Shown here: in pieces, positions 56,684-63,461 of the stretch
How positions within the stretch are numbered: the stretch's first letter is position 1
How the letters are laid out: every line of letters begins with the position of its first letter
NCBI GenBank assembly: GCA_947465345.1
Contig: CANHZL010000001.1
Location: forward strand, 1-63,461
Length of the DNA: 63,461 nt
Direction of reading: 5' to 3'
DNA from: Opitutia bacterium
Lineage (GTDB): Bacteria > Verrucomicrobiota > Verrucomicrobiae > Opitutales > UBA953
Notes under the pieces: model-generated
What the model was told of the DNA's origin: nothing
Database searches by the model: none
The model's input: only the letters and a program-made list of their open reading frames with translations
Translations under genes and position numbers: made by a program

Positions 56684-57085
56684 ATGAACAAACCGCTGCA
56701 TTTCGTGACTAAGGCCGAGGCCATCAAGGAAGAATATAAAGGGCGGACTAACTATTGGCTGACGCGGCCTGAGTTGACCGGGGCAAAGGACCTGCAGGTC
56801 TGCGAGGCCACCCTGCCCTCCGGTGAAGGCCACGCGTTCCACACGCACCCGGAGCTCGAGGAGATGATCTACGTGCTGGCCGGCGAAGTGGAACAGTGGG
56901 TGGAGAAAGAGAAACGCATCCTAAAGCCCGGCGACGTTGCGCACATCCCGGCAGGCATCGTGCATGCGACCTTCAATTCCTCGAAGGCGGATGCGACCAT
57001 CCTCGCGATCCTTTCTCCCGGCGCGAGCAAAGGACCTTTCATGGTCGACGTCAGCGGCGAAGCCCCCTGGAAGGACCTGCGCTGA
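56684..57085 (+). CDS. Cupin-domain protein
   Basis: 133 residues. Single conserved cupin barrel with the metal residues in HAFHTHPELEEMIYVLAGEVEQ and PGDVAHIPAGIVHATFN. Substrate unknown; small cupins like this act as sugar or keto-acid isomerases, dioxygenases or binding proteins. It has no signal peptide. No Shine-Dalgarno is seen at the ATG. It is convergent with the DUF1080 gene, 9 bp apart. Confidence 0.88.
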   Translation: MNKPLHFVTKAEAIKEEYKGRTNYWLTRPELTGAKDLQVCEATLPSGEGHAFHTHPELEEMIYVLAGEVEQWVEKEKRILKPGDVAHIPAGIVHATFNSSKADATILAILSPGASKGPFMVDVSGEAPWKDLR

Positions 57086-57094
57086 CGACAAGGA

Positions 57095-57766
57095 TCACTT
57101 CAGTTCCTTGACCCGCACGTTGCGGTACCAGACGTGCTTCGCCTCGTCCTGAAAACCGATGTGGCCTTCAGCCGGACGGTCCTTCATCGGCGACGCATCG
57201 AGGTCGAGGACGATGGTGCGCTCGCCGTTGAAGTCGACAGTCAGGTGGCGGTCCTTGAGGGTCAGGGTGTAGCGGTTCCACTCACCGGGTGCCTTCACCA
57301 TATTCTTGGACGCCGCCATGGCGCGAATAATGCCGCCGCAATCATGATGGCCGGGCTTCGCCAAGCCGAAGGTGTCGAGGATTTGCAGCTCGATGCCCTT
57401 AGCGACCGGGTTGAGAGGGTCGGCCACGCAGAAGAAGACGCCCGAGTTGCCCGTGGGCTCGATCTTGAATTCCAGATCGAGGACGTAGTCGCGGAACTTA
57501 CGGTCGGTGAAAAGGTAAGCGTCGTAGCGCTGCCAACCCTTCTCGCCCGGGCGAGGCTTCAGCGTGACGGAACCGTCCGTGTCGTAGACCCAGTTGCCCG
57601 TGGTCTTCCAACCGGCAAGGTCCTTGCCATTGAAGAGTGACACGAAGTCCGGCGCGTCGAGGGCGGGATGCGGCACCGCGGCGACTGGGGCACTGACTGG
57701 ATAATTTTCTGGCGCGGCGGCGAGGGCGAGGGGCAACAGGGCAGCAAGCAACAGGAGGCGGGGCAT
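57095..57766 (-). CDS. Secreted DUF1080 domain protein (3-keto-disaccharide hydrolase family)
   Basis: 223 residues, signal peptide MPRLLLLAALLPLALAAAP. Family motifs: DFVSLFNGKDLAGWKTTGNW, DYVLDLEFKIEPTGNSGVFF, GIELQILDTF, GEWNRYTLTLKDRHLTVDFNG and GHIGFQDEAKHVWYRNVRVKEL. It is a concanavalin-like fold; characterised members cleave 3-keto-glycosides made by Gfo/Idh dehydrogenases. Such dehydrogenases occur at 25441-27704. It stands alone and its promoter must lie in 57767-58049. Confidence 0.92.
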   Translation of the reverse strand: MPRLLLLAALLPLALAAAPENYPVSAPVAAVPHPALDAPDFVSLFNGKDLAGWKTTGNWVYDTDGSVTLKPRPGEKGWQRYDAYLFTDRKFRDYVLDLEFKIEPTGNSGVFFCVADPLNPVAKGIELQILDTFGLAKPGHHDCGGIIRAMAASKNMVKAPGEWNRYTLTLKDRHLTVDFNGERTIVLDLDASPMKDRPAEGHIGFQDEAKHVWYRNVRVKELK

Positions 57767-57827
57767 AGTTCTGAGTTAATCGGCCGGCGGCAGAGGTCGA
57801 GCCACATGTCAGCGGCTAGCGGGCCGT

Positions 57828-57845
57828 CCTTTTGCCCACAAAAGG
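57828..57845. promoter_or_regulatory. Hairpin plus AT-rich stretch in divergent region
   Basis: Perfect CCTTTTG/CAAAAGG with loop CCCA, followed by CCCGATTATATTATTTTTA. It lies between the DUF1080 and orphan gene starts and could be a promoter region or operator. The rest of 57767-58049 shows no gene. Confidence 0.3.
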
Positions 57846-58049
57846 CCCGATTATATTATTTTTAAAACCCAAGGGCGACCCGCTGGACAACCCTCGGCCG
57901 CCGGGCATAGTAGCGTCCTCGGCCAGTTCTCCGCCCACCCCGGCGTCCCTGTCCGAAACTCCATTCCACCTGATCATCGTACCAGCCGAGCGCCGTTTTC
58001 CCACGGACCGCACGGCAGGGACACCCTCTCTTCTTCTTAAAACCAAACC

Positions 58050-58859
58050 ATGAAACGCCACTCCCCCGCCCCTTCCCGCCCTCGCCCTCTCCTTCGCCGC
58101 CGCTTCGACACCTCCCTTTCTCCCGCGGCTGTCCGGGCCCGTCTGGAGGAACGCGTCTGCAACGACGCCTCGCTGCCCACGCTCTTCGTCGTGCCCTCCA
58201 TTAAAGAATCCGTCCGCCTGAGCGGCCCGGACCTGCACGGCGATATGCATATCCGTCTGGCCGTTAGCCAGTCCGCGCTCGCCGCCTTCACGGGCAAACC
58301 CACCGAAGTCACGCTCGACTTCCGCACGGCAGACAAAGCGACCGTCCAGTCGCTCGTCGCTTCCTTTGGTCCCGAACTCATCGAGGCCAAAGTGCGTCGA
58401 CCCCGCCACGACCTCATGGGCCATTCCGTGGCCGGCCATCAGCCGAACGTGGGTCACTTCCTCGCTTGGGCCAGCTGCATGCCCAGCATGGCGGATCATG
58501 ACATCCTCGAATCGGCCGTCGACGCCGGCCTGGCCTGCGACTTCGACTGCTTCGAGCACATTCACTCGGCGATGCGCGCCCTCGACTTCATGCGCATGGT
58601 GCGCATGGAAGGCGGCCACGGCAGCGCCTGTGACGGCGACGAAATTCCGCCGCACCTGCGGCATCCAACCCGCCAAGGGCTCACGGGTAAAGCGGCGACG
58701 CGCATCGCCCATCAAGGCAAGAAGGTTACGTTGAACGCGACAATCGACACCAAGCCGAACCCCGCGGGTGACCGCCTGCGGATTCACTACGGCTGGTCGA
58801 CGGAACGCGAACGCTACCTGATCGGCTGGGTCAGCGACCTCGCACCGAAGGCTCAGTGA
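58050..58859 (+). CDS. Orphan protein, His/Cys/Met-rich, unknown function
   Basis: 269 residues, no signal peptide, Arg/Pro-rich start. No family recognised. The central part (about residues 125-210) is rich in His, Cys and Met: H-D-L-M-G-H-S-V-A-G-H, C-M-P-S-M-A-D-H-D, C-D-F-D-C-F-E-H-I-H-S-A-M, which may bind metal or be a hydrolase core. The C-terminus RLRIHYGWSTERERYLIGWVSDL looks like a small beta hairpin. Convergent with the YqhA-family gene with a 7-bp overlap. Confidence 0.75.
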   Translation: MKRHSPAPSRPRPLLRRRFDTSLSPAAVRARLEERVCNDASLPTLFVVPSIKESVRLSGPDLHGDMHIRLAVSQSALAAFTGKPTEVTLDFRTADKATVQSLVASFGPELIEAKVRRPRHDLMGHSVAGHQPNVGHFLAWASCMPSMADHDILESAVDAGLACDFDCFEHIHSAMRALDFMRMVRMEGGHGSACDGDEIPPHLRHPTRQGLTGKAATRIAHQGKKVTLNATIDTKPNPAGDRLRIHYGWSTERERYLIGWVSDLAPKAQ

Positions 58860-59416
58860 GCGTCGTGCCGCTGCATCTTCTCGCCCCAGGCGAAGAGGAT
58901 CATTGAGGCGAGGAACACGCCGTGGATGATGGACTGCCACAGGATGACCTTCTCATGGGCGGGTGTCAGCGGGTTATCGCCCGCGGCTGCGGTGATGTCG
59001 ATGAAGCTCTTGAGAAGGTGGATGGCGGAGATACTCGCGAGGCTGCCGGCGAGCTTTACCTTAAGGGTGTTGGCGTTGATGTGGTCGAGCCAGTCGGGGC
59101 GGTCGCCGTTATCGCCGAAGTCGATGCGCGAGACGAAGGTCACATAGCCGCCGACGACGACCATGTTGACGAGATTGGCCACCATCGAGATATCCACGAG
59201 CGAGAGGATGCCGAGCATGATGCTGCTCTCGGTCGCGGTCGCGAAGCCTTGGAGGAGATGCAGGAGCTCCTGCACGCTCTTCCAAGCGTAAGCGATGGCG
59301 GCGAAGATCAACGCGACGTAGATCGGCGCCTGTACCCAGCGGCTGGCGAAGATGAAATATTCGAGCCCGTGTTCGAGCTTCTGGGCAATGCCTTCGTCCT
59401 TTGAGTCTTTAGCCAT
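58853..59416 (-). CDS. UPF0114/YqhA (TIGR00645) family inner-membrane protein
   Basis: 187 residues with about four helices. Start KLEHGLEYFIFASRWVQAPIYVALI, then ISMVANLVNMVVVGGYVTFVSRIDF and LDHINANTLKVKLAGSLASISAIHLLKSFID are the family's conserved segments. Function is unknown; E. coli YqhA is the reference. It ends with HDAH and overlaps the orphan gene at its 3' end. Confidence 0.9.
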   Translation of the reverse strand: MAKDSKDEGIAQKLEHGLEYFIFASRWVQAPIYVALIFAAIAYAWKSVQELLHLLQGFATATESSIMLGILSLVDISMVANLVNMVVVGGYVTFVSRIDFGDNGDRPDWLDHINANTLKVKLAGSLASISAIHLLKSFIDITAAAGDNPLTPAHEKVILWQSIIHGVFLASMILFAWGEKMQRHDAH

Positions 59417-59542
59417 GCGAGGAGATTTGGCATTCCCGGGTCTCCGTCAAGCCGCCGGAAAGCCCAGACCGTTACAGAATAAAGTCAGATGCAGAAAGGG
59501 CTGTCTCAACACCTTCCCTTTCCTCCTCCGGTCAACTGGCCA

Positions 59543-61033
59543 TCAGACCCCCGCGCTCGCCGCGGCGTCGCCGAGAGGATTGGCGTTCGGTTCGCGCAGA
59601 TAGGCGTCGGCTTTAGCCGAGACGATCACGCCATAATTGATGGTGCCCAGCCAGCCCGACATGATGATGCCGACGCTGCCGGCGTGATAGAAGCCGCCAA
59701 CCTGTTCGGGTAGGGCCATCGAGACCTTGAGGCCCTCGAACTTCGTTCCGAAGGAGGTGCCACCAACGTGACGGACGTACCGGTTCACCGTTCGCGGCGT
59801 CGCGGCCTCAGCGTGGTCAACCTTCGAGCGGATGTCTGGGATGAACTTCTCCAGGCCCTTAAAGGACTCCTCAATGACCCGCGCCTTGTTCACCGCGTAA
59901 TCAGCCTCAGAGAGATGGGCCCAATCGTCCCACTTCTGGTTGACCGACGTGACGATCGCGTAATGCGGCTGCTTAGTGTGCGGACGGGTGTCCGGATAAT
60001 AGACCGAGTAGGTACGCGACGTGGTATGAAAGTCGACGAGCTCGTGGCTAGAGAACGGCTTAGCCTCGGAGGTGAACACGAGGTCTCCGATGTGCGGAAT
60101 GGTCTCGCCTTCGCGCACGCCCATGTAGACCTGGCAGGAAGAGGTGTTCACGCGGACCTTGCGAGCCTCGTCAAGGAACGGCGCATCGAAGGCGTCTTCG
60201 CCACCCATCTTCAGGACGGTGTCCTTGATATTGGCATTGGAGACCACGGTGGCGCAGGCGACTTCGGCTTCTTCACCGAGACGCGTGCCGCGAAGCTTCA
60301 CGCCCACGACGCGACGGCGTCCGGAGGCGTCCTTTTCGACGAGAACTTTCTCGACGAGGACGTTGCGGCGGATGTCGACCCCATTGGCCTTCATCTCGAC
60401 GGTCATGAGATTGATCATGGTGTCTGTGCCGCCCTGGAAGATGAACACGCCCTTCGACATGAAGTTCGAGAAGACGATGCCGAAGGTAATCGCCGGATCA
60501 TCAAGGGTGGAACCGTTGGCGTACGCGATGGGCTCCAGGAGGAGGCGCTGAACATCGGGACGGCCCGGGAAGAACTGTTCGAATAGCTGGCGGGTGGTCC
60601 GCGGATCGTTGTCGTAGTAGTTCATCTCGCGCAGGTGCGCGAAGAACGCCTCGACGGTCTCGGCGGAGAGTTTGAACTGCTCAATCAGGATCCGCGTGAA
60701 GTCGGCACGGTCGAAGGTCGTGCGGACGTCAAAGTCCGGATTGATGAAACGGACATCACTGAGCTGGTGGATGCGGTCCGAGATTTCCTTGGTCCAGTAG
60801 CGGCGGGTGGACTTGATCATCCCGTGCGGAAAGCCGTGCAGGGAGATATCGAAGACGTGCCCACCGGCACGCTTGAAGAACGTGGCGAGGCCGCCGAGCT
60901 GGTAGTGGTGCTCGAGGAGGAGCACTTTGCGGCCGAATTTCGCGAGGTTGTTCGCCGCGGTCATTCCGCCGAGACCGGCGCCGATGACGATGGCGTCATA
61001 GCGGGGGAGGAGGTTATCGAACGGCGAAGGCAT
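59543..61033 (-). CDS. FAD-dependent oxidoreductase, CrtI/retinol saturase-like
   Basis: 496 residues. Rossmann [38 protein letters not shown] and C-terminal [22 protein letters not shown] fit the phytoene desaturase superfamily, and the [10 protein letters not shown] segment is retinol saturase-like. Substrate unknown. It resembles the protein at 12661 in domain order but they are not near-identical, so they probably act on different lipids or pigments. No carotenoid genes lie nearby. Confidence 0.82.
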   Translation of the reverse strand: MPSPFDNLLPRYDAIVIGAGLGGMTAANNLAKFGRKVLLLEHHYQLGGLATFFKRAGGHVFDISLHGFPHGMIKSTRRYWTKEISDRIHQLSDVRFINPDFDVRTTFDRADFTRILIEQFKLSAETVEAFFAHLREMNYYDNDPRTTRQLFEQFFPGRPDVQRLLLEPIAYANGSTLDDPAITFGIVFSNFMSKGVFIFQGGTDTMINLMTVEMKANGVDIRRNVLVEKVLVEKDASGRRRVVGVKLRGTRLGEEAEVACATVVSNANIKDTVLKMGGEDAFDAPFLDEARKVRVNTSSCQVYMGVREGETIPHIGDLVFTSEAKPFSSHELVDFHTTSRTYSVYYPDTRPHTKQPHYAIVTSVNQKWDDWAHLSEADYAVNKARVIEESFKGLEKFIPDIRSKVDHAEAATPRTVNRYVRHVGGTSFGTKFEGLKVSMALPEQVGGFYHAGSVGIIMSGWLGTINYGVIVSAKADAYLREPNANPLGDAAASAGV

Positions 61034-61104
61034 TGCGAAGGAAGATGAAGTAGGATGAAGCAGGGGTTAAGGGGAAGTCGAAAGCGGTCAAACCGCCCCA
61101 GCGA

Positions 61105-61908
61105 CTACTTCCCGACTACGCCCAATGACCAGCCGTCGCGTCCGCGGGCCAAGCGGACCTTACGGCCGAAGAGCTTCGACAGCGCGGCTGGCTTCAGGAC
61201 GTCAGCCATCTTGCCGACAGCAAGGGCTGACCCGTTCCGCAGCAACAGGGCGTGCGTGAAGGTCGGCAGGATCTCCTCGACGTGGTGGGTGACGAACACA
61301 ATGGCCAGGCCGGGCTTCAGCTTCGGTAAGCGTTTCACCAAGGCAAGGAACTCGGCGCGCGCGACGGGATCGAGTCCCGCGCAGGATTCATCGAGGATCA
61401 GCAGCGCCGGATCCGAGGCCAGCGCGCGGGCGATAAGCACCCGCTGTCTCTCACCCTGCGAAAGATGACCCCAGGGACGCGCGGCAAGGCCGCCGACCTT
61501 AAGGAGGCGCAGCAGCCGGCGCGCGAGCGCGAGCGTCGCGGGCTTCGGACGGCGCCAAAGATTGATGAGTCCGTCGACGCCGCCGGCCACGACGGACAGA
61601 GCTGGTTCGGCGGGCTGGATCATCGCAGCGACGGACGGGCCCACGAGGCCGATGCGGCGTCGCAGTTCACGCCAGTCACTTCGACCAAAGGTCTCGCCAA
61701 GGACGGCGAGCGAACCGGAGGTCGGCGCGAAATAACCCGTGAGTGCAGCGAGCAGCGAGGATTTGCCGGAACCGTTCGGGCCGAGGATCACCCAGTGCTG
61801 GCCGGACTCCACGCGCCAGCTTAGTCCGCGCAGGATGACCTTGTCTTCGCGGGCAATGCGGAGACGAGCGACTTCGAGCACTGGGACTGGGATGACGGAA
61901 CGTGGCAC
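61105..61908 (-). CDS. ABC transporter ATP-binding protein, no permease nearby
   Basis: 267 residues. Walker A GPNGSGKSSL, signature LSQGERQRV, Walker B LLILDESCAGLD and H-loop FVTHHVEEI; the GLDPVARAEFL element follows. It resembles stand-alone ModF/PhnC-type ATPases. No permease or binding-protein gene flanks it, so a partner must be elsewhere. It lies 71 bp upstream of the CrtI-like gene start region on the minus strand. Confidence 0.88.
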   Translation of the reverse strand: MPRSVIPVPVLEVARLRIAREDKVILRGLSWRVESGQHWVILGPNGSGKSSLLAALTGYFAPTSGSLAVLGETFGRSDWRELRRRIGLVGPSVAAMIQPAEPALSVVAGGVDGLINLWRRPKPATLALARRLLRLLKVGGLAARPWGHLSQGERQRVLIARALASDPALLILDESCAGLDPVARAEFLALVKRLPKLKPGLAIVFVTHHVEEILPTFTHALLLRNGSALAVGKMADVLKPAALSKLFGRKVRLARGRDGWSLGVVGK

Positions 61909-61987
61909 GGCGTAAGGCTATGGAGCAACCCGGGGCGGCTTCCAAGACGCAACCACGCTTGCCCTCGGCAAGGTTCACGCCTACCCC

Positions 61988-62731
61988 TTGAACATGCGCC
62001 GGCACCCCGCCCTGCTCCTCATCCTGCTGTCCGCACTTGTCGGTGCCGCCGAACCGGCCGCCGCGCCTCGCACCACCCCGATCGAGCTCGTCATTAAGGA
62101 AGGCGTCGAGACCCGCATCGCCTGCGACCATAACGGCGGCTACTCGAAGTATTCTGGCATCTATCATTACCGCGTCGTGCTGCCGAAGGGCTACCATGCA
62201 GACGCGACCAAGGCCTGGCCGGCGATCTTCATCGCCTCGCCGGGGGGTAACGCCGCGATGGGCAACATGGCCGACTGGATTAAGAAGCATGGCTTCATTG
62301 CCATCATGCTCGATGAGTCGCGCAACGGCCCCTGGGATCCGAGCGTCGGCAACTTCCTCGCCGCCAACCAAGACGCCTCTAAACGCTTCCGTATCGGCGA
62401 AGGGCGCAAGGTGTGCACCGGCTTCTCGGGTGGCGCGCGGGCGAGCTCGATTTTCGTGAGCATCGGCGACAACTTCGGTGGCGTAATCCTGCAAGGGGCC
62501 GGCGTTGGTACGCTGGACAATGGCATCCGCGGGCTCCACGGCGTGCAGATCGCGGCCGTAGCGGTGACGATTGGCAAGAAGGACCCGAACCGCGGCGAAA
62601 TCGCCGGTATGGTCCGCGAGTCGCAGGACGACCGACTACAGGTCTTCGAATTCGAAGGCGGCCATCAGTGGGCCCCGAAGGAGACCATTGAGCGAGCCCT
62701 CGATTACGTCGCCGAGAAGCTGCCGAAGTAA
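61988..62731 (+). CDS. Secreted alpha/beta hydrolase-fold protein
   Basis: 247 residues with signal peptide (MNMRRHPALLLILLSALVGAAEP). The core has FIASPGGNAAMGN for the oxyanion loop, the nucleophile elbow G-F-S-G-G-A-R near residue 148, and FEFEGGHQWAP with the catalytic His. Substrate unknown; an esterase on glycan or other carboxylic esters is plausible. A second in-frame start MRRH is two codons downstream. The next gene begins 50 bp later on the same strand and looks distantly related. Confidence 0.82.
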   Translation: MNMRRHPALLLILLSALVGAAEPAAAPRTTPIELVIKEGVETRIACDHNGGYSKYSGIYHYRVVLPKGYHADATKAWPAIFIASPGGNAAMGNMADWIKKHGFIAIMLDESRNGPWDPSVGNFLAANQDASKRFRIGEGRKVCTGFSGGARASSIFVSIGDNFGGVILQGAGVGTLDNGIRGLHGVQIAAVAVTIGKKDPNRGEIAGMVRESQDDRLQVFEFEGGHQWAPKETIERALDYVAEKLPK

Positions 62732-62781
62732 TCAGTCGGTCTTGCCATCGCCGCTGGCACGGGCATCAAGGACGCAACCCC

Positions 62782-63461
62782 ATGCGCTCCGTTCTCGTCT
62801 GCCTGTCCCTCGGCTTCGTCGCTTCCTTCGCAGCTGAAGCCCCGCTGAAGTTCAACGACCCAAAGCCACAGGCCTACCTAATCAAAGCCCGCGCGAGCGA
62901 GATCGACCCGCGCTGCAAGCCACACCCGGAAATCGACTTCGTCTTTGAGAAGGGCGGCAAGCCGGCCGACACCGAGGTCGCCACGGTCGACACGCGCGTC
63001 GCACCGCGTGGTCAGCTCGTCATCTGGCTGATGGGCTTCAATCAGGCTCAGGCCGAACTCCTCAATAGCTACGGACTCCACTACGTGCAGGTCAGTTATG
63101 CCAACACTTGGTTCGGCAAACTCAACACCGAGCCAACGGACGATTCCCAGCATCTCGGCAATATCCGCCTCGAGGCCACGGCCGGTGTCGATGCGAGCAA
63201 GTCGATCGAGATCCCTCTACCGGACAGCATGAAGGAACGCGCCTTCCAGTTCGTGAAGCACCTCGCCAAGAATAACCCGCAGGGCAAGTGGGAGACTTTC
63301 CTGACCAAGGACGGCAAATCCCTCGAGTGGGAGAAGGTCATCGTCTCCGGCGCCTCGCATGGCGCCACTTCCTCCGCCCGCTTCGGCCTGCACCAGAAAG
63401 TGGCCCGCGTCGTCATGCACTGCGGCCCGCGCGATAACCTCGACGACTGGCAGGCTGGCCC
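62782..63461 (+). CDS. Secreted alpha/beta hydrolase-like protein, 3' truncated by window end
   Basis: 226 residues visible, frame open to the last base. Signal peptide MRSVLVCLSLGFVASFA. The nucleophile elbow G-A-S-H-G-A-T lies near residue 196, preceded by VIVS and followed by the helix SARFGLHQKVARVVMHCGP. This resembles the BPSS1187-type secreted hydrolases. Fifty bp downstream of the previous hydrolase, so likely in the same transcript. The catalytic Asp and His lie beyond the window. Confidence 0.8.
   Translation, partial: MRSVLVCLSLGFVASFAAEAPLKFNDPKPQAYLIKARASEIDPRCKPHPEIDFVFEKGGKPADTEVATVDTRVAPRGQLVIWLMGFNQAQAELLNSYGLHYVQVSYANTWFGKLNTEPTDDSQHLGNIRLEATAGVDASKSIEIPLPDSMKERAFQFVKHLAKNNPQGKWETFLTKDGKSLEWEKVIVSGASHGATSSARFGLHQKVARVVMHCGPRDNLDDWQAG

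Overview
The window looks like ordinary chromosome from a GC-rich, Gram-negative, aerobic or facultative polysaccharide degrader. It most resembles a Verrucomicrobiota member (Opitutales-like), with Planctomycetota as a less likely alternative. This is inferred from three planctomycete-type cytochrome c/DUF1549/DUF1553 proteins, two DUF1501 proteins with Tat-like leaders, DUF1080, ThuA, sulfatase and SGNH secreted enzymes, a DapL-type lysine pathway, a xylulokinase of the eukaryotic type, and starts that almost all lack a Shine-Dalgarno sequence. No integrase, insertion sequence, prophage or CRISPR array was seen. Four tRNA genes (Asn, Val, Arg, Phe) are scattered singly.

Layout. 1-4.7 kb: tRNA-Asn, a kelch NanM-like epimerase followed by an exo-sialidase, a small membrane protein and a lipoprotein alpha/beta hydrolase. 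4.7-10.2 kb: housekeeping genes on the minus strand (enolase, tRNA-Val, Nudix hydrolase, YebC, YidC, PyrE). 10.2-18.1 kb: a membrane-anchored formylglycine-generating enzyme with both catalytic cysteines, then an MFS transporter, a CrtI-like oxidoreductase, an LPS-type glycosyltransferase 9 with an MsbA-like ABC exporter, and TerC. 18.1-25.4 kb: tRNA-Arg, an unknown secreted protein, a NYN-LOTUS RNA-binding nuclease candidate, citramalate synthase with an apparent isoleucine leader-peptide attenuator, a secreted unknown, tRNA-Phe, DapL and TspO.

25.4-31.7 kb is a five-gene minus-strand sugar operon (xylA, xylB, a TIM-barrel epimerase, two Gfo/Idh/MocA dehydrogenases). PanC, a DMT transporter and a long coiled-coil protein ending in a YacP-type NYN domain follow. 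35.6-53.2 kb is a block of secreted catabolic genes: ThuA, a 60-bp tandem-repeat secreted protein, DUF1501 with two PSCyt1/PSD1 proteins, a divergent glycerate kinase, then a tight four-gene operon of sulfatase, lactonase, PSCyt1/PSD1 and DUF1501. 53.4-63.5 kb holds an unusual sigma-70 factor with a mono-haem protein behind it, an SGNH hydrolase, cupin, DUF1080, a His/Cys/Met-rich orphan, a YqhA-family membrane protein, a second CrtI-like oxidoreductase, a lone ABC ATPase and two secreted alpha/beta hydrolases, the last cut by the window end.

Together the genes suggest extracellular attack on sulfated and sialylated or acetylated glycans, with periplasmic oxidation through haem proteins and pentose or oxidised-sugar catabolism inside the cell. 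The best candidates for something undescribed are the isoleucine leader upstream of cimA (22371-22516), the coiled-coil/YacP NYN fusion (33699-35525), the sulfatase with Leu in place of the conserved Arg of its maturation motif inside the PSCyt operon, the PSCyt protein whose DUF1553 region is split by a jelly-roll insert, and the sigma factor with a changed -10 recognition helix.
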